A stretch of DNA of 64,000 bases from assembly GCF_010550245.1 (NCBI RefSeq), contig NZ_JAAGLU010000001.1, positions 310,001 through 374,000 of the forward strand, read 5' to 3'. Shown here piece after piece: positions 42,852 to 49,899 of the stretch. Source of the stretch: Streptomyces sp. SID12501. Its GTDB lineage: Bacteria; Actinomycetota; Actinomycetes; Streptomycetales; Streptomycetaceae. The position numbers were made by a program, and so were the translations under genes. Position 1 is the stretch's first letter; every line of letters starts with the position of its first letter. Under the pieces are notes generated by a model. The model was not told the DNA's origin. It worked only from the letters and a program-made list of their open reading frames with translations, and made no database searches.

Positions 42852-44216
42852 TTACGCCTCGCTGGCCCGGAGCATGTCCTCGCGCTCGACGAGCTTCACG
42901 CGCTCGCGTCCCTGGGGCTCGCCCAGGGCCTTCTCCGCGGCGTCCAGCCGGTGCCAGCCCTCCCACGTGGTGAAGCGGACGTCCCGCTCTCCGAGAAACG
43001 CGTCCACGGCCTCGGGGGCGGGCGAAGCCGGCTCGGGCAGCCGGCCGTTCGCGTAGTCGTCCAGCAGGTTGGCGACGGTCTCGTTGGCGTCGCCCTTCGT
43101 GTGCCCGATCAGCCCGACGGGGCCGCGCCGGATCCAGCCGGTGACGTACATCGACGCGAGGTGCTCGCCGGTCTCCTCGATCACCCGGCCGCCCTGATCG
43201 GGGACGGTGCCCGACCCGACGTCCCAGGGCAGCTTGGGCAGCTTGTCGGACAGGTAGCCCACGGCACGGTAGACCGCGCTCACGTCCCAGTCCTTGAAGG
43301 CGCCGGTGCCCTTGACGTTGCCGGTGCCGTCGAGAGCGGTCCGTTCCGTACGCAGACCGACGACCCGGCCGTCCTCGCCGAGGATCTCGGTGGGCGACTC
43401 GAAGAAGTGCAGGAACAGTTTGTGCGGCCGGTCGCCGATGTCGCGGATGGCCCAGTTCTCCAGCGTCTTGGCGACCATGTCGGCCTGCTTGTTGCCGCGC
43501 CGGGCCGCGATCGAGCCGTCGTCGTAGTCGATGTCCTCGGGGTCGACGATGACCTCGATGTTGGGGGAGTGGTCCAGCTCGCGCAGCTCCATCGGGCTGA
43601 ACTTGGCCTGCGCCGGGCCACGGCGGCCGAAGACGTGCACCTCGAGCGCCTTGTTGGCCTTGAGTCCCTCGTGGACGTTCGGCGGGATCTCGGTCGGCAG
43701 CAGTTCGTCCGCCGTCTTGGCGAGAATCCGCGCCACGTCGAGCGCGACGTTGCCGACTCCGAGGACCGCGACCTTCTCCGCGTCGAGGGGCCACGTGCGT
43801 GGCACATCCGGGTGTCCGTCGTACCAGGAGACGAAGTCCGCGGCCCCGTACGAGCCGTTCAGCTCGACGCCGGGTATGTCGAGGGCCCGGTCGGCAGTGG
43901 CCCCGGTGGAGAAGATCACCGCGTCGTAGAAGGCGCGCAGATCGTCCAGATTGATGTCGCCCGGGTAGTCGACATTGCCGAAGAGACGGATCTGCGGCTT
44001 GTCGAGCACCTGGTGCAGGGCCGTGATGATGCCCTTGATGCGGGGGTGGTCGGGGGCGACGCCGTAGCGGATCAGCCCGAACGGGGCCGGCATCCGCTCG
44101 AAGAGGTCGATGGACACGCCGGGCTCCGCGGCCACTGCGGACTTCAGCAACGCGTCGGCGGCGTAGATCCCGGCTGGGCCGGCTCCGACAATGGCCACCC
44201 GCAGAGGGCGAGGCAT
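42852..44216 (-). CDS. fprA: Ferredoxin/flavodoxin-NADP+ reductase, FprA type
   Basis: A 454-residue adrenodoxin-reductase-like flavoprotein. The FAD Rossmann motif starts at once (VAIVGAGPAGIYAADALLK); the NADPH site is KVAVLGVGNVALDVARIL. Other landmarks are APFGLIRYGVAPDHPRIK and TGWIRRGPVGLIGHTKGDA. It passes electrons between NADPH and ferredoxins for P450s, desaturases and similar enzymes. An IdeR/DmdR-like iron box lies 46 bp upstream of the ATG, suggesting iron repression. It might supply electrons to oxygenases in this window, but no linkage is visible. Confidence 0.93.
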   Translation of the reverse strand: MPRPLRVAIVGAGPAGIYAADALLKSAVAAEPGVSIDLFERMPAPFGLIRYGVAPDHPRIKGIITALHQVLDKPQIRLFGNVDYPGDINLDDLRAFYDAVIFSTGATADRALDIPGVELNGSYGAADFVSWYDGHPDVPRTWPLDAEKVAVLGVGNVALDVARILAKTADELLPTEIPPNVHEGLKANKALEVHVFGRRGPAQAKFSPMELRELDHSPNIEVIVDPEDIDYDDGSIAARRGNKQADMVAKTLENWAIRDIGDRPHKLFLHFFESPTEILGEDGRVVGLRTERTALDGTGNVKGTGAFKDWDVSAVYRAVGYLSDKLPKLPWDVGSGTVPDQGGRVIEETGEHLASMYVTGWIRRGPVGLIGHTKGDANETVANLLDDYANGRLPEPASPAPEAVDAFLGERDVRFTTWEGWHRLDAAEKALGEPQGRERVKLVEREDMLRASEA

Positions 44217-44262
44217 GATCAGGTTCCCTTCGAGTGATGACAAGAGATCTTCGAAGGAAGCC

Positions 44263-44281
44263 TAAACTAAGGCAAGCCTAA
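44263..44281. promoter_or_regulatory. Putative IdeR/DmdR1-type iron box
   Basis: TAAACTAAGGCAAGCCTAA matches 13 of 19 positions of the classic actinobacterial iron box TTAGGTTAGGCTAACCTAA, including the whole CCTAA half. It lies in the 250-bp gap between divergent fprA and the DUF1996 gene, 46 bp before fprA. Iron-loaded DmdR1 would repress here. The match is by eye and has not been scored against a matrix. Confidence 0.6.
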
Positions 44282-44466
44282 GCTAGTACGGGGGTCGGGG
44301 TTATGAGCTCATAAACTGGACTTATGGGTCTGGGAGACCCTCCTGGTCGCCGTGTTTCCTTAGAGGTTCCTATGAATCCGCGTGGCGCTTGAACGCGCGT
44401 GAGTCCGTCTGCGTATGGGACTGGGGACATTTCCATGTCGAATCGGCCAGGAAGCGGAGTACTTCC

Positions 44467-46500
44467 GTGGGACGAAACACGCGCAGACGCCCAACAGGCC
44501 CCCGCCGCGCCACCTTTGCGGCGGTCGCCCTGATGCTCGGCGGAGGTGGACTGGTCGTGGGGAACGTGTACGCCTCGGCCACCGAAGGAGGTCAGGGCGG
44601 CGACTCGGCCCAGCGGAGCGGAACCGACCGGACGCTGTCCTCGGGAGCCGCCACGATCGACTGCCCCGATGTCGGCGACCAGTTGGCGTTCGTGCCGGAC
44701 GAGGCCCGGTCTGAGGTCGACGGCGAACTCGCCGCCCTGGACCAGCAGATCGCCGAGGCCTATCAGCGGCTGCAGGAGTCGACGCAGGCGATGCAGCAGG
44801 ACAGCGGCTTCGCCGACTCGGCGATCATGAGCCCGCTGAAGGAGAAGCGGGCCGCGACCATCGAGCGCATCGCCATCGCCATCGACCGGGTGGGCGACCG
44901 CCCACAGGGAATCGAGGATCTGGCGGCCTGCGAGTTCCGTGCCTCCGGCAATCAGTCCGGGGAGTGGCAGGACCAGAACGGCGACAGTCAGGACGGTCAG
45001 GGCAACCAGGACGGTCAGGACCAGGGTGATGGTCAGGGCGACGGCCAGGGTGATGACCAGGGCGGCCAGGAGGACCAGCAGAGCGGCAACGGTGGCCAGG
45101 CCGGGAACGGGCCGGTCGCCGGCGACTTCGCGGACATCACCTCGGTCCAGCCCGACGCGCAGTTCCCGTCCCCGGAGAACAACGCCTCCCGGGGCACCTT
45201 CGCCACCAGCTGCGGTGTGAACGCGAACGGCCTGTTCAACTCGGACAACGTCATCGTGGCTCCCGGAGTCTCCAACGGCGCACACCACTTCCACGACTAC
45301 GTCGGCAACCAGTCCAACGACGCGTTCGCGAGCAACGACGACCTGGCCGAGGCGCAGACCAGTTGCGTGGACCAGGGCGACAGGTCCTCCTACTTCTGGC
45401 CCGTCCTGCGCCTGCAGAACGGTGCGCAGGAACAGGACGCCCAGTCTCCCGGCGGTGGCATCGAGGGCAACGCCGGTGAGATCGTCACGCCCGCGCAGGT
45501 CACGATGACGTTCGTGGGCAACCCGCGCGGCCAGGTCGTGGCCATGCCCAAGCTGCTGCGCATCATCACCGGCGACGCCAAGGCGTTCGTCAACGGCAAC
45601 GCCAACGTCAACGCCTCCTGGAGCTGCACCGGGTTCGAGGACCGGCAGCTCAAGGACAAGTACCCGCTGTGCCCCCAGGGCAGCGACGTGGTGCGCACGT
45701 TCAGGTTCCAGAGCTGCTGGGACGGCAGGAACATCGACAGCGCCAACCACCGCACCCACGTGGCGTTCGCCGACGCCGCCGGAAACTGCGCCAACGACTT
45801 CCAGGCGATTCCGCAGCTGGTGCAGCGCATCGTCTACGACGTCGACGCGCCGAGCCTTCAGGACGGCGGCCGTACGGTGCCACTGTTCGCGGTCGACTCC
45901 TTCCCCGAGCAGCTGCACAAGCCGGTCACGGACCACGGGGACTTCATCAACGTCTTCGACGAGGACCTGATGCGGGAGATGGTCGACTGCATCAACACCG
46001 GCCGGCAGTGCGGCGCAGGCTCCTCGAACGGCGAGGACCCGGGAGACAGCCCGGCGCCGACTCCCGACCCGCCGTCCGGTGGGACCGACGAGCCGACCGC
46101 CGACCCCACGGTCACCCCGAGCGACGACGAGACCCCGGAGCCCTCGGACTCCCCCTCGTCCCTCCCGAGTACGCAGGAGCCGGACCCGGCGAGCGCGACT
46201 CCCACCAAAAAGCCCGTCGAAGCCGAGCCCAGGGCCTACACATCGCCGCCGGCCACCCAGCGAGCCGAGCCGGCCGCGTCGTCGACGGACGACGCCGACG
46301 GCCAGGCAGGTGGCGCGGCGACCGCAGGCGAAGGAAACGGCAACAGCAACGGTGACGTCTCCGTCCCACAGACCGAACCACAGGCCGTCACCGGTGATCT
46401 CGCCGACACGGGAGCCCAGCTGTGGCCGGCCGCGCTCGGAGCGCTTCTCCTGATCGCCGGCTTCCTGATGCTGCGCCGTATCCGGCAGGAATCACGATGA
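44467..46500 (+). CDS. Cell-wall-anchored DUF1996 protein with LAXTG sortase signal
   Basis: A 677-residue exported protein starting at GTG (44467), with a twin-Arg-like basic N-terminus and hydrophobic segment (RRATFAAVALMLGGGGLVVG). A coiled-coil-like stretch follows (about 75-155). A Gln/Gly/Asp-rich repeat (about 170-220; units like GQGDGQGD) leads into a DUF1996 domain (about 225-515; NGAHHFHDYVGNQSN, FWPVLRL, CWDGRNIDSANHRTHVAF). A Pro/Ser/Thr-rich wall-spanning region ends in LADTG, a hydrophobic helix and RRIRQESR. LADTG is the LAXTG type used by class E sortases. DUF1996 is otherwise common in fungi, with unclear function. Confidence 0.88.
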   Translation: MGRNTRRRPTGPRRATFAAVALMLGGGGLVVGNVYASATEGGQGGDSAQRSGTDRTLSSGAATIDCPDVGDQLAFVPDEARSEVDGELAALDQQIAEAYQRLQESTQAMQQDSGFADSAIMSPLKEKRAATIERIAIAIDRVGDRPQGIEDLAACEFRASGNQSGEWQDQNGDSQDGQGNQDGQDQGDGQGDGQGDDQGGQEDQQSGNGGQAGNGPVAGDFADITSVQPDAQFPSPENNASRGTFATSCGVNANGLFNSDNVIVAPGVSNGAHHFHDYVGNQSNDAFASNDDLAEAQTSCVDQGDRSSYFWPVLRLQNGAQEQDAQSPGGGIEGNAGEIVTPAQVTMTFVGNPRGQVVAMPKLLRIITGDAKAFVNGNANVNASWSCTGFEDRQLKDKYPLCPQGSDVVRTFRFQSCWDGRNIDSANHRTHVAFADAAGNCANDFQAIPQLVQRIVYDVDAPSLQDGGRTVPLFAVDSFPEQLHKPVTDHGDFINVFDEDLMREMVDCINTGRQCGAGSSNGEDPGDSPAPTPDPPSGGTDEPTADPTVTPSDDETPEPSDSPSSLPSTQEPDPASATPTKKPVEAEPRAYTSPPATQRAEPAASSTDDADGQAGGAATAGEGNGNSNGDVSVPQTEPQAVTGDLADTGAQLWPAALGALLLIAGFLMLRRIRQESR

Positions 46501-46519
46501 CGGCCCCGGGAGCCTCTGC

Positions 46520-46798
46520 TCAGGGCCGGTAGGACTGCTGCGGCGGCGTGTCGGTCCGGCCACCGGCGCCGGCACCCTGCAGCTGCTCCGCCTGTTCCTT
46601 GGTCACCTTCTGCTCCGCACCGCAGAAGGTGCACTGGGTCGTGTACTTCGTCGAGAAAGGGAACAGGGGCACGAAGAACAGAGTGAACTTGGTGACGCGC
46701 TTCCGGAGCGCGTGCGCGGAGGGATTCCCGCACTGGCCGCACACCAGCGTGAGTATCGCGAGCTGGTAGAGGTATCCCTTGGTGCCAAAAATGATCAT
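46520..46798 (-). CDS. Small zinc-ribbon membrane-associated protein
   Basis: A 92-residue protein with two CxxC knuckles, CGQCG and CTFCG, separated by a hydrophobic segment (FTLFFVPLFPFST). This is the zinc-ribbon pattern of many small streptomycete proteins. The C-terminus is a Gln/Gly-rich tail. It is divergent from the ethylene-forming-enzyme gene across a 91-bp gap that holds a palindromic motif, so the two might be co-controlled. The function is unknown. Confidence 0.8.
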   Translation of the reverse strand: MIIFGTKGYLYQLAILTLVCGQCGNPSAHALRKRVTKFTLFFVPLFPFSTKYTTQCTFCGAEQKVTKEQAEQLQGAGAGGRTDTPPQQSYRP

Positions 46799-46838
46799 GT
46801 CGTAAGTCCTGTCGTCGGTGCGTCTGTTGTCGTCCCGG

Positions 46839-46857
46839 CCCCCTCAGAAGGGGGTAG
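46839..46857 (-). promoter_or_regulatory. CTACCCCC-N3-TGAGGGGG motif upstream of EFE gene
   Basis: On the minus strand the sequence is CTACCCCCTTCTGAGGGGG. The same 19-mer with GGA in the centre lies upstream of the second GAF-LuxR regulator (49728-49746). It sits 33 bp before the EFE ATG, where it could overlap the promoter, and 41 bp upstream of the divergent zinc-ribbon gene. A LuxR-type dimer site is the simplest reading. Confidence 0.6.
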
Positions 46858-46889
46858 TGGATTATGTACGTCCGGTTCATGGTGGGGGC

Positions 46890-47933
46890 ATGACCGAACT
46901 GCGGACTTTCCCTCTGCCTCCGACCGTCGAAGGCAGTGACGCCGACCGGTTACTCGGTCAGGCGCTCGTCGCCGCCTGGCAGGTCGACGGTATCTTCCAG
47001 ATCCAGGCCACTCCCGACCAGGATGCGGCCACCGGACGGGCCCTGGACGCGTCCAGGGCCTTCGCCGGCCTCCCGCTCAAGGAGAAGGCCCAGTACGTCT
47101 CCGACCTCACCTACAGCGGATATGTCGCATCCGGTGAGGAGGAGACGGCCGGGGAGAAGGACGGTTCGGAGATCTTCACCGTCTGTCCTGACATCCCCGA
47201 GGACGACCCCCGCGTCCTCGACAGGTGGCCGTGTCACGGCCCGGTCCCCTGGCCGTCCGTCGAGTACGCCGCGGCCATGAAGGACTACATGATCGTCGTC
47301 GGAGATATCGGCCGCCGTCTGCTCCAGCTGACCGCGCTGGGCCTCGGCCTGGACGACATGGACCACTTCACGCGGCTCACCGACGACGGCTGGCACCACA
47401 TGAGGGTGCTGCGCTTCCCGTCGGCCGACACCACCTCCGAGCGCGGTATCGGCTCCCACACCGACTACGGTCTCCTCGTCATAGCGGTCCAGGACGAGGT
47501 CGGCGGCCTCCACATACGGCCGCCCGTCCCCGGCGAGACCCGGGGGCGCAACTGGCTGCCCGAGGAGTCCATGGCCGGGCGCCACGAGAACGAGGATCCC
47601 TGGACCTTCGTCCCCCCGACACCCTCGGTCTTCACCGTCTTCCCCGGCGACATCATGCAGTTCATCACCGGCGGAAGCCTCCTCTCGACCCCGCACAAGG
47701 TGCGCCTGGCCGACCGTGAGCGATTCGCCATGGCGTACTTCCACGAGCCGTCGTTCCAGGCCGTCGCCCGCCCCCTGGGCGCGCCCGAGGCGGACGACCT
47801 CATCCACTACGGCACGCACTTCACCAACATGTTCATGCGCTGCTACCCCGACCGCTCGACCACCGCGCGCATCGAGCGGGAGGACCGGCTCGCCGTCCTG
47901 GAGCGGCTCCGCAAGGAAACTCTCAACTCTTGA
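46890..47933 (+). CDS. efe: Ethylene-forming enzyme homologue (Fe(II)/2-oxoglutarate oxygenase)
   Basis: A 347-residue protein that aligns nearly end to end, with very few gaps, to Pseudomonas syringae EFE (350 residues). That enzyme turns 2-oxoglutarate into ethylene plus CO2 and also hydroxylates L-arginine. Shared blocks include VSDLTYSGYVASGEE, FTVC, WPCHGPVPWP, DGWHHMRVLRFP, HTDYGLLVIA, NWLPEES, LLSTPHKV, RERFA-AYFHEP and HFTNMFMRCYPDR. Iron ligands His190, Asp192 and His269, 2OG-binding Arg278, and arginine-site residues Glu84, Thr86, Arg172, Tyr193, Arg317 and Phe284 correspond to the studied residues of the Pseudomonas enzyme. Val85 is replaced by Glu. Codon 21 is TTA (46950-46952). 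Activity is therefore likely but not proved. Confidence 0.93.
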   Translation: MTELRTFPLPPTVEGSDADRLLGQALVAAWQVDGIFQIQATPDQDAATGRALDASRAFAGLPLKEKAQYVSDLTYSGYVASGEEETAGEKDGSEIFTVCPDIPEDDPRVLDRWPCHGPVPWPSVEYAAAMKDYMIVVGDIGRRLLQLTALGLGLDDMDHFTRLTDDGWHHMRVLRFPSADTTSERGIGSHTDYGLLVIAVQDEVGGLHIRPPVPGETRGRNWLPEESMAGRHENEDPWTFVPPTPSVFTVFPGDIMQFITGGSLLSTPHKVRLADRERFAMAYFHEPSFQAVARPLGAPEADDLIHYGTHFTNMFMRCYPDRSTTARIEREDRLAVLERLRKETLNS

Positions 47934-47959
47934 ACCGCGCGTGCCGCGTGCCAATGGCT

Positions 47960-48032
47960 CCGGCGCATTCTGAAGCCGTCCAGCCGCCGCCGGGCGGCCC
48001 CCGGGTGGCTGGACGGCTCCAGAATGCGCCGG
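47960..48032. terminator. Long inverted repeat between EFE and GAF-LuxR 1
   Basis: A 26-bp arm starting CCGGCGCATTCTG (47960-47985) pairs with its complement (48007-48032) with a single mismatch. The loop can itself fold (GCCGCC/GGCGGC). It lies between convergent stop codons, so it is probably a strong two-way terminator. The mismatch becomes a G-U pair in the minus-strand transcript. Confidence 0.8.
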
Positions 48033-48091
48033 GACTCGGAAACCGCGCTTTCCCGTCCCTGGCTTTTTGTTCGCACGGGCCTTTTCTGTTC

Positions 48092-48961
48092 TCAGGGCAG
48101 TAGACCCAGTCGGCGGGCGGTCATGACCGCCTCCAGGCGCGAATGGCATCCCAGCCTGCGCATCGCGCTGCGCAGATAGCTCTTCACGGTTTCGGCCCGA
48201 AGGCCGAGTTCATTCGCCACGTCGGTGTTGGTCCGCCCCAGGGCGACGCATGACAGGACGTCGAGTTCTCGCGAGGAGAGGACCGGGCCGGCGGAGCGCC
48301 GGGAGACGGGGGCTCCGGCGTCGGCCAGTTTGTCGCTCAGCGCGGCGACCCGGTCCCGCAGGTCGCTGTCCGTGAGGTGCTGGGCGAGAACCCGCAGCTC
48401 GGCGTACGCCTCGCGAATCGTCTCCCATCGAGGGGACGCCGACTCCGCTGCACGGTCGGCGGCCACCCCGGGCTCGTCGAGACGGCCGAGGCGGCGGGTC
48501 ACCTCGTCGCGCACCGCCAGGTTCTGTTCCAGCGCGCGGGCGGTGTCCATGACGGCGTCGACCGTCCGGTCGCCCAGCCCGACGGACTGGCGGACCGCGC
48601 CGTACATCACCGCCCGTACCGTCCGGTTCACCACGACGGGGGCCGCCACGACGGCACGAATGCCCTCGGCGGCGACCATCAGGTCGTAGTGATGGCTGAT
48701 CCGCCTGGAGTTCGCGTAGTCGTTGACCGCGATGGGGCGGTGCAGAGCCACCGCCTTGCCGCCCAGCCCCATGCCGAACCCGAGGGTCAACCCCATCAGG
48801 GCTCTGGTCGAGTTCCCGGCGAACTCGGTGAGCTGGGCGTGCCGCCCTCTGGTCACGACGCCGCCGAAGGTGAGGTCCACGCCGGTGGTGTGACGTAACG
48901 AGTCGATGGCCCGCTTGAGTTGACGGTCGTCGTCCGAAACGGGGGGTGGTTTCACTGTCAT
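48092..48961 (-). CDS. GAF-LuxR regulator 1, with a TTA codon
   Basis: A 289-residue regulator. A GAF-like sensor occupies about residues 15-165 (GLGGKAVALHRPIAVNDY, ISHHYDLMVAAEGIRAVVAAPVVV), then a helical linker, then a C-terminal LuxR/NarL-type HTH (about 225-287; SSRELDVLSCVALGRTNTDVANELGLRAETVKSYLRSAMRRLG). Codon 22 (SLRHTTG) is TTA (48896-48898). The ATG is preceded by GAGGAAAC. It is convergent with the EFE gene and a clear paralogue of the second regulator at 49.9 kb. Such proteins often control aromatic or secondary metabolism in Streptomyces; control of EFE is inferred from position. Confidence 0.9.
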   Translation of the reverse strand: MTVKPPPVSDDDRQLKRAIDSLRHTTGVDLTFGGVVTRGRHAQLTEFAGNSTRALMGLTLGFGMGLGGKAVALHRPIAVNDYANSRRISHHYDLMVAAEGIRAVVAAPVVVNRTVRAVMYGAVRQSVGLGDRTVDAVMDTARALEQNLAVRDEVTRRLGRLDEPGVAADRAAESASPRWETIREAYAELRVLAQHLTDSDLRDRVAALSDKLADAGAPVSRRSAGPVLSSRELDVLSCVALGRTNTDVANELGLRAETVKSYLRSAMRRLGCHSRLEAVMTARRLGLLP

Positions 48962-49021
48962 ACGGTTTCCTCGGTCTGCGCGGGAGCCCAGTCTGCTCCC
49001 GACGTGCCGTGCTGCGTGGGG

Positions 49022-49525
49022 TCAGCGGCCGGTTGGGGGCGTGAGGACGCGGTCCTCGGTCCAGTCGACGGTCAGTTCCCGGCGGATGAAGCGCCAGGCT
49101 CCCGTCGTACGCCGGTAGGAGTCGCGGTAGCGGATGGAGCGCACGCGCATTCTGGCGGCGTCGGCATGGGCGGCGTACATCTCGTGCGCGAGGCAGTCGG
49201 TCTCTCCCGAGGCGCTGTCCCCGGCCAGCCGGACGGTGTGGCTGCCGACGAAGTGCGTGGTGACGACGCACGGCGCCAGCACGGACAGCACGCTCGCCCA
49301 GCCGTCCCGCCCGTCGAGGACGAGGGGCGGACAGCTGGTGCCTGCCGGGGGGTTCAGAACCAGTTCGCCGTCCTCGTCGAACAGCGAGGCGAACAGCTTC
49401 GGGTTCTGCCGGTCCAGGGCGGACGCGTAGGTGTCGACGAGCCGGCGCAGATCCTGCCGGTCCCGCGCCCCGTCCTGCCAACCGGCTTTCGTCTCGGGTG
49501 AGTTGCTCAGTTCGGTAGGTGCCAC
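49022..49525 (-). CDS. SnoaL-like / NTF2-superfamily protein
   Basis: A 167-residue protein with the SnoaL_4-type NTF2 fold: DLRRLVDTYASALDRQNPKLFASLFDEDGELVLNPP at the start, then THFVGSHTVRLAGDSASGETDCLAHEMYA, RYRDSYRRTTGAWRFIRRELTVDW. Relatives include polyketide cyclases and dehydratases and limonene-epoxide-hydrolase-like enzymes. Conserved His/Asp positions suggest an active site rather than a scaffold. It lies 60 bp upstream of GAF-LuxR 1 on the same strand and divergent from GAF-LuxR 2. It may process the product of the EFE-like oxygenase or another small molecule. Confidence 0.85.
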   Translation of the reverse strand: MAPTELSNSPETKAGWQDGARDRQDLRRLVDTYASALDRQNPKLFASLFDEDGELVLNPPAGTSCPPLVLDGRDGWASVLSVLAPCVVTTHFVGSHTVRLAGDSASGETDCLAHEMYAAHADAARMRVRSIRYRDSYRRTTGAWRFIRRELTVDWTEDRVLTPPTGR

Positions 49526-49899
49526 ATGTACCGCCAGACGAATGTGGGGGGGTTTTTCCGCGGCGCCGATATCAGCTGCCGGTGCTCTGCGAACGGGCTC
49601 TTGGCCGCCGGGTGCGCAGGGGGTGGCGCGCGGCCCTGGAGGCGGGTCATACAGTTGTACATCCCGTTCTGTGGACCGGGAAGCGGCTTTCTACTGGCAC
49701 CACCATGAGGCAAACCGTGTCACCCAGCTACCCCCGGATGAGGGGGTCCCGCGTGTGGGCTCGCCACTTCGGTCAAAGCTGACGATCAGTCAACTGTGTT
49801 TTGTCACGCGACTCTTGACGTCGAAGGGCGCTTGCAGAACTGTTCTCCTGATGGCGGGTGAGCAGCCTCTCGGCGTACAAGGAGGGGCATGGAGCTGCC
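49526..49899. promoter_or_regulatory. Control region between SnoaL-like gene and GAF-LuxR 2
   Basis: A region of over 330 bp without a convincing gene. It carries CTACCCCCGGATGAGGGGG at 49728-49746, the same motif (16 of 19 identical) as upstream of the EFE gene in the opposite orientation. A small dyad TGAC-GATCA-GTCA lies near 49780-49793. AAGGAGG (49879-49885) followed by ATG-GAG-CTG-CCG-TGA makes a four-codon leader whose stop overlaps the GTG start of the regulator. Confidence 0.6.

Noticed and set aside
44980..45120. Gln/Gly/Asp repeat DNA as a CRISPR-like or satellite array
   Set aside because: The units are 6-12 bp, in frame and translated as a low-complexity stretch of the DUF1996 protein.
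48935..49021. Third copy of the CTACCCCC-N3-TGAGGGGG motif near GAF-LuxR 1
   Set aside because: A G-run is present in the coding start (ACGGGGGGTGG), but there is no dyad partner.
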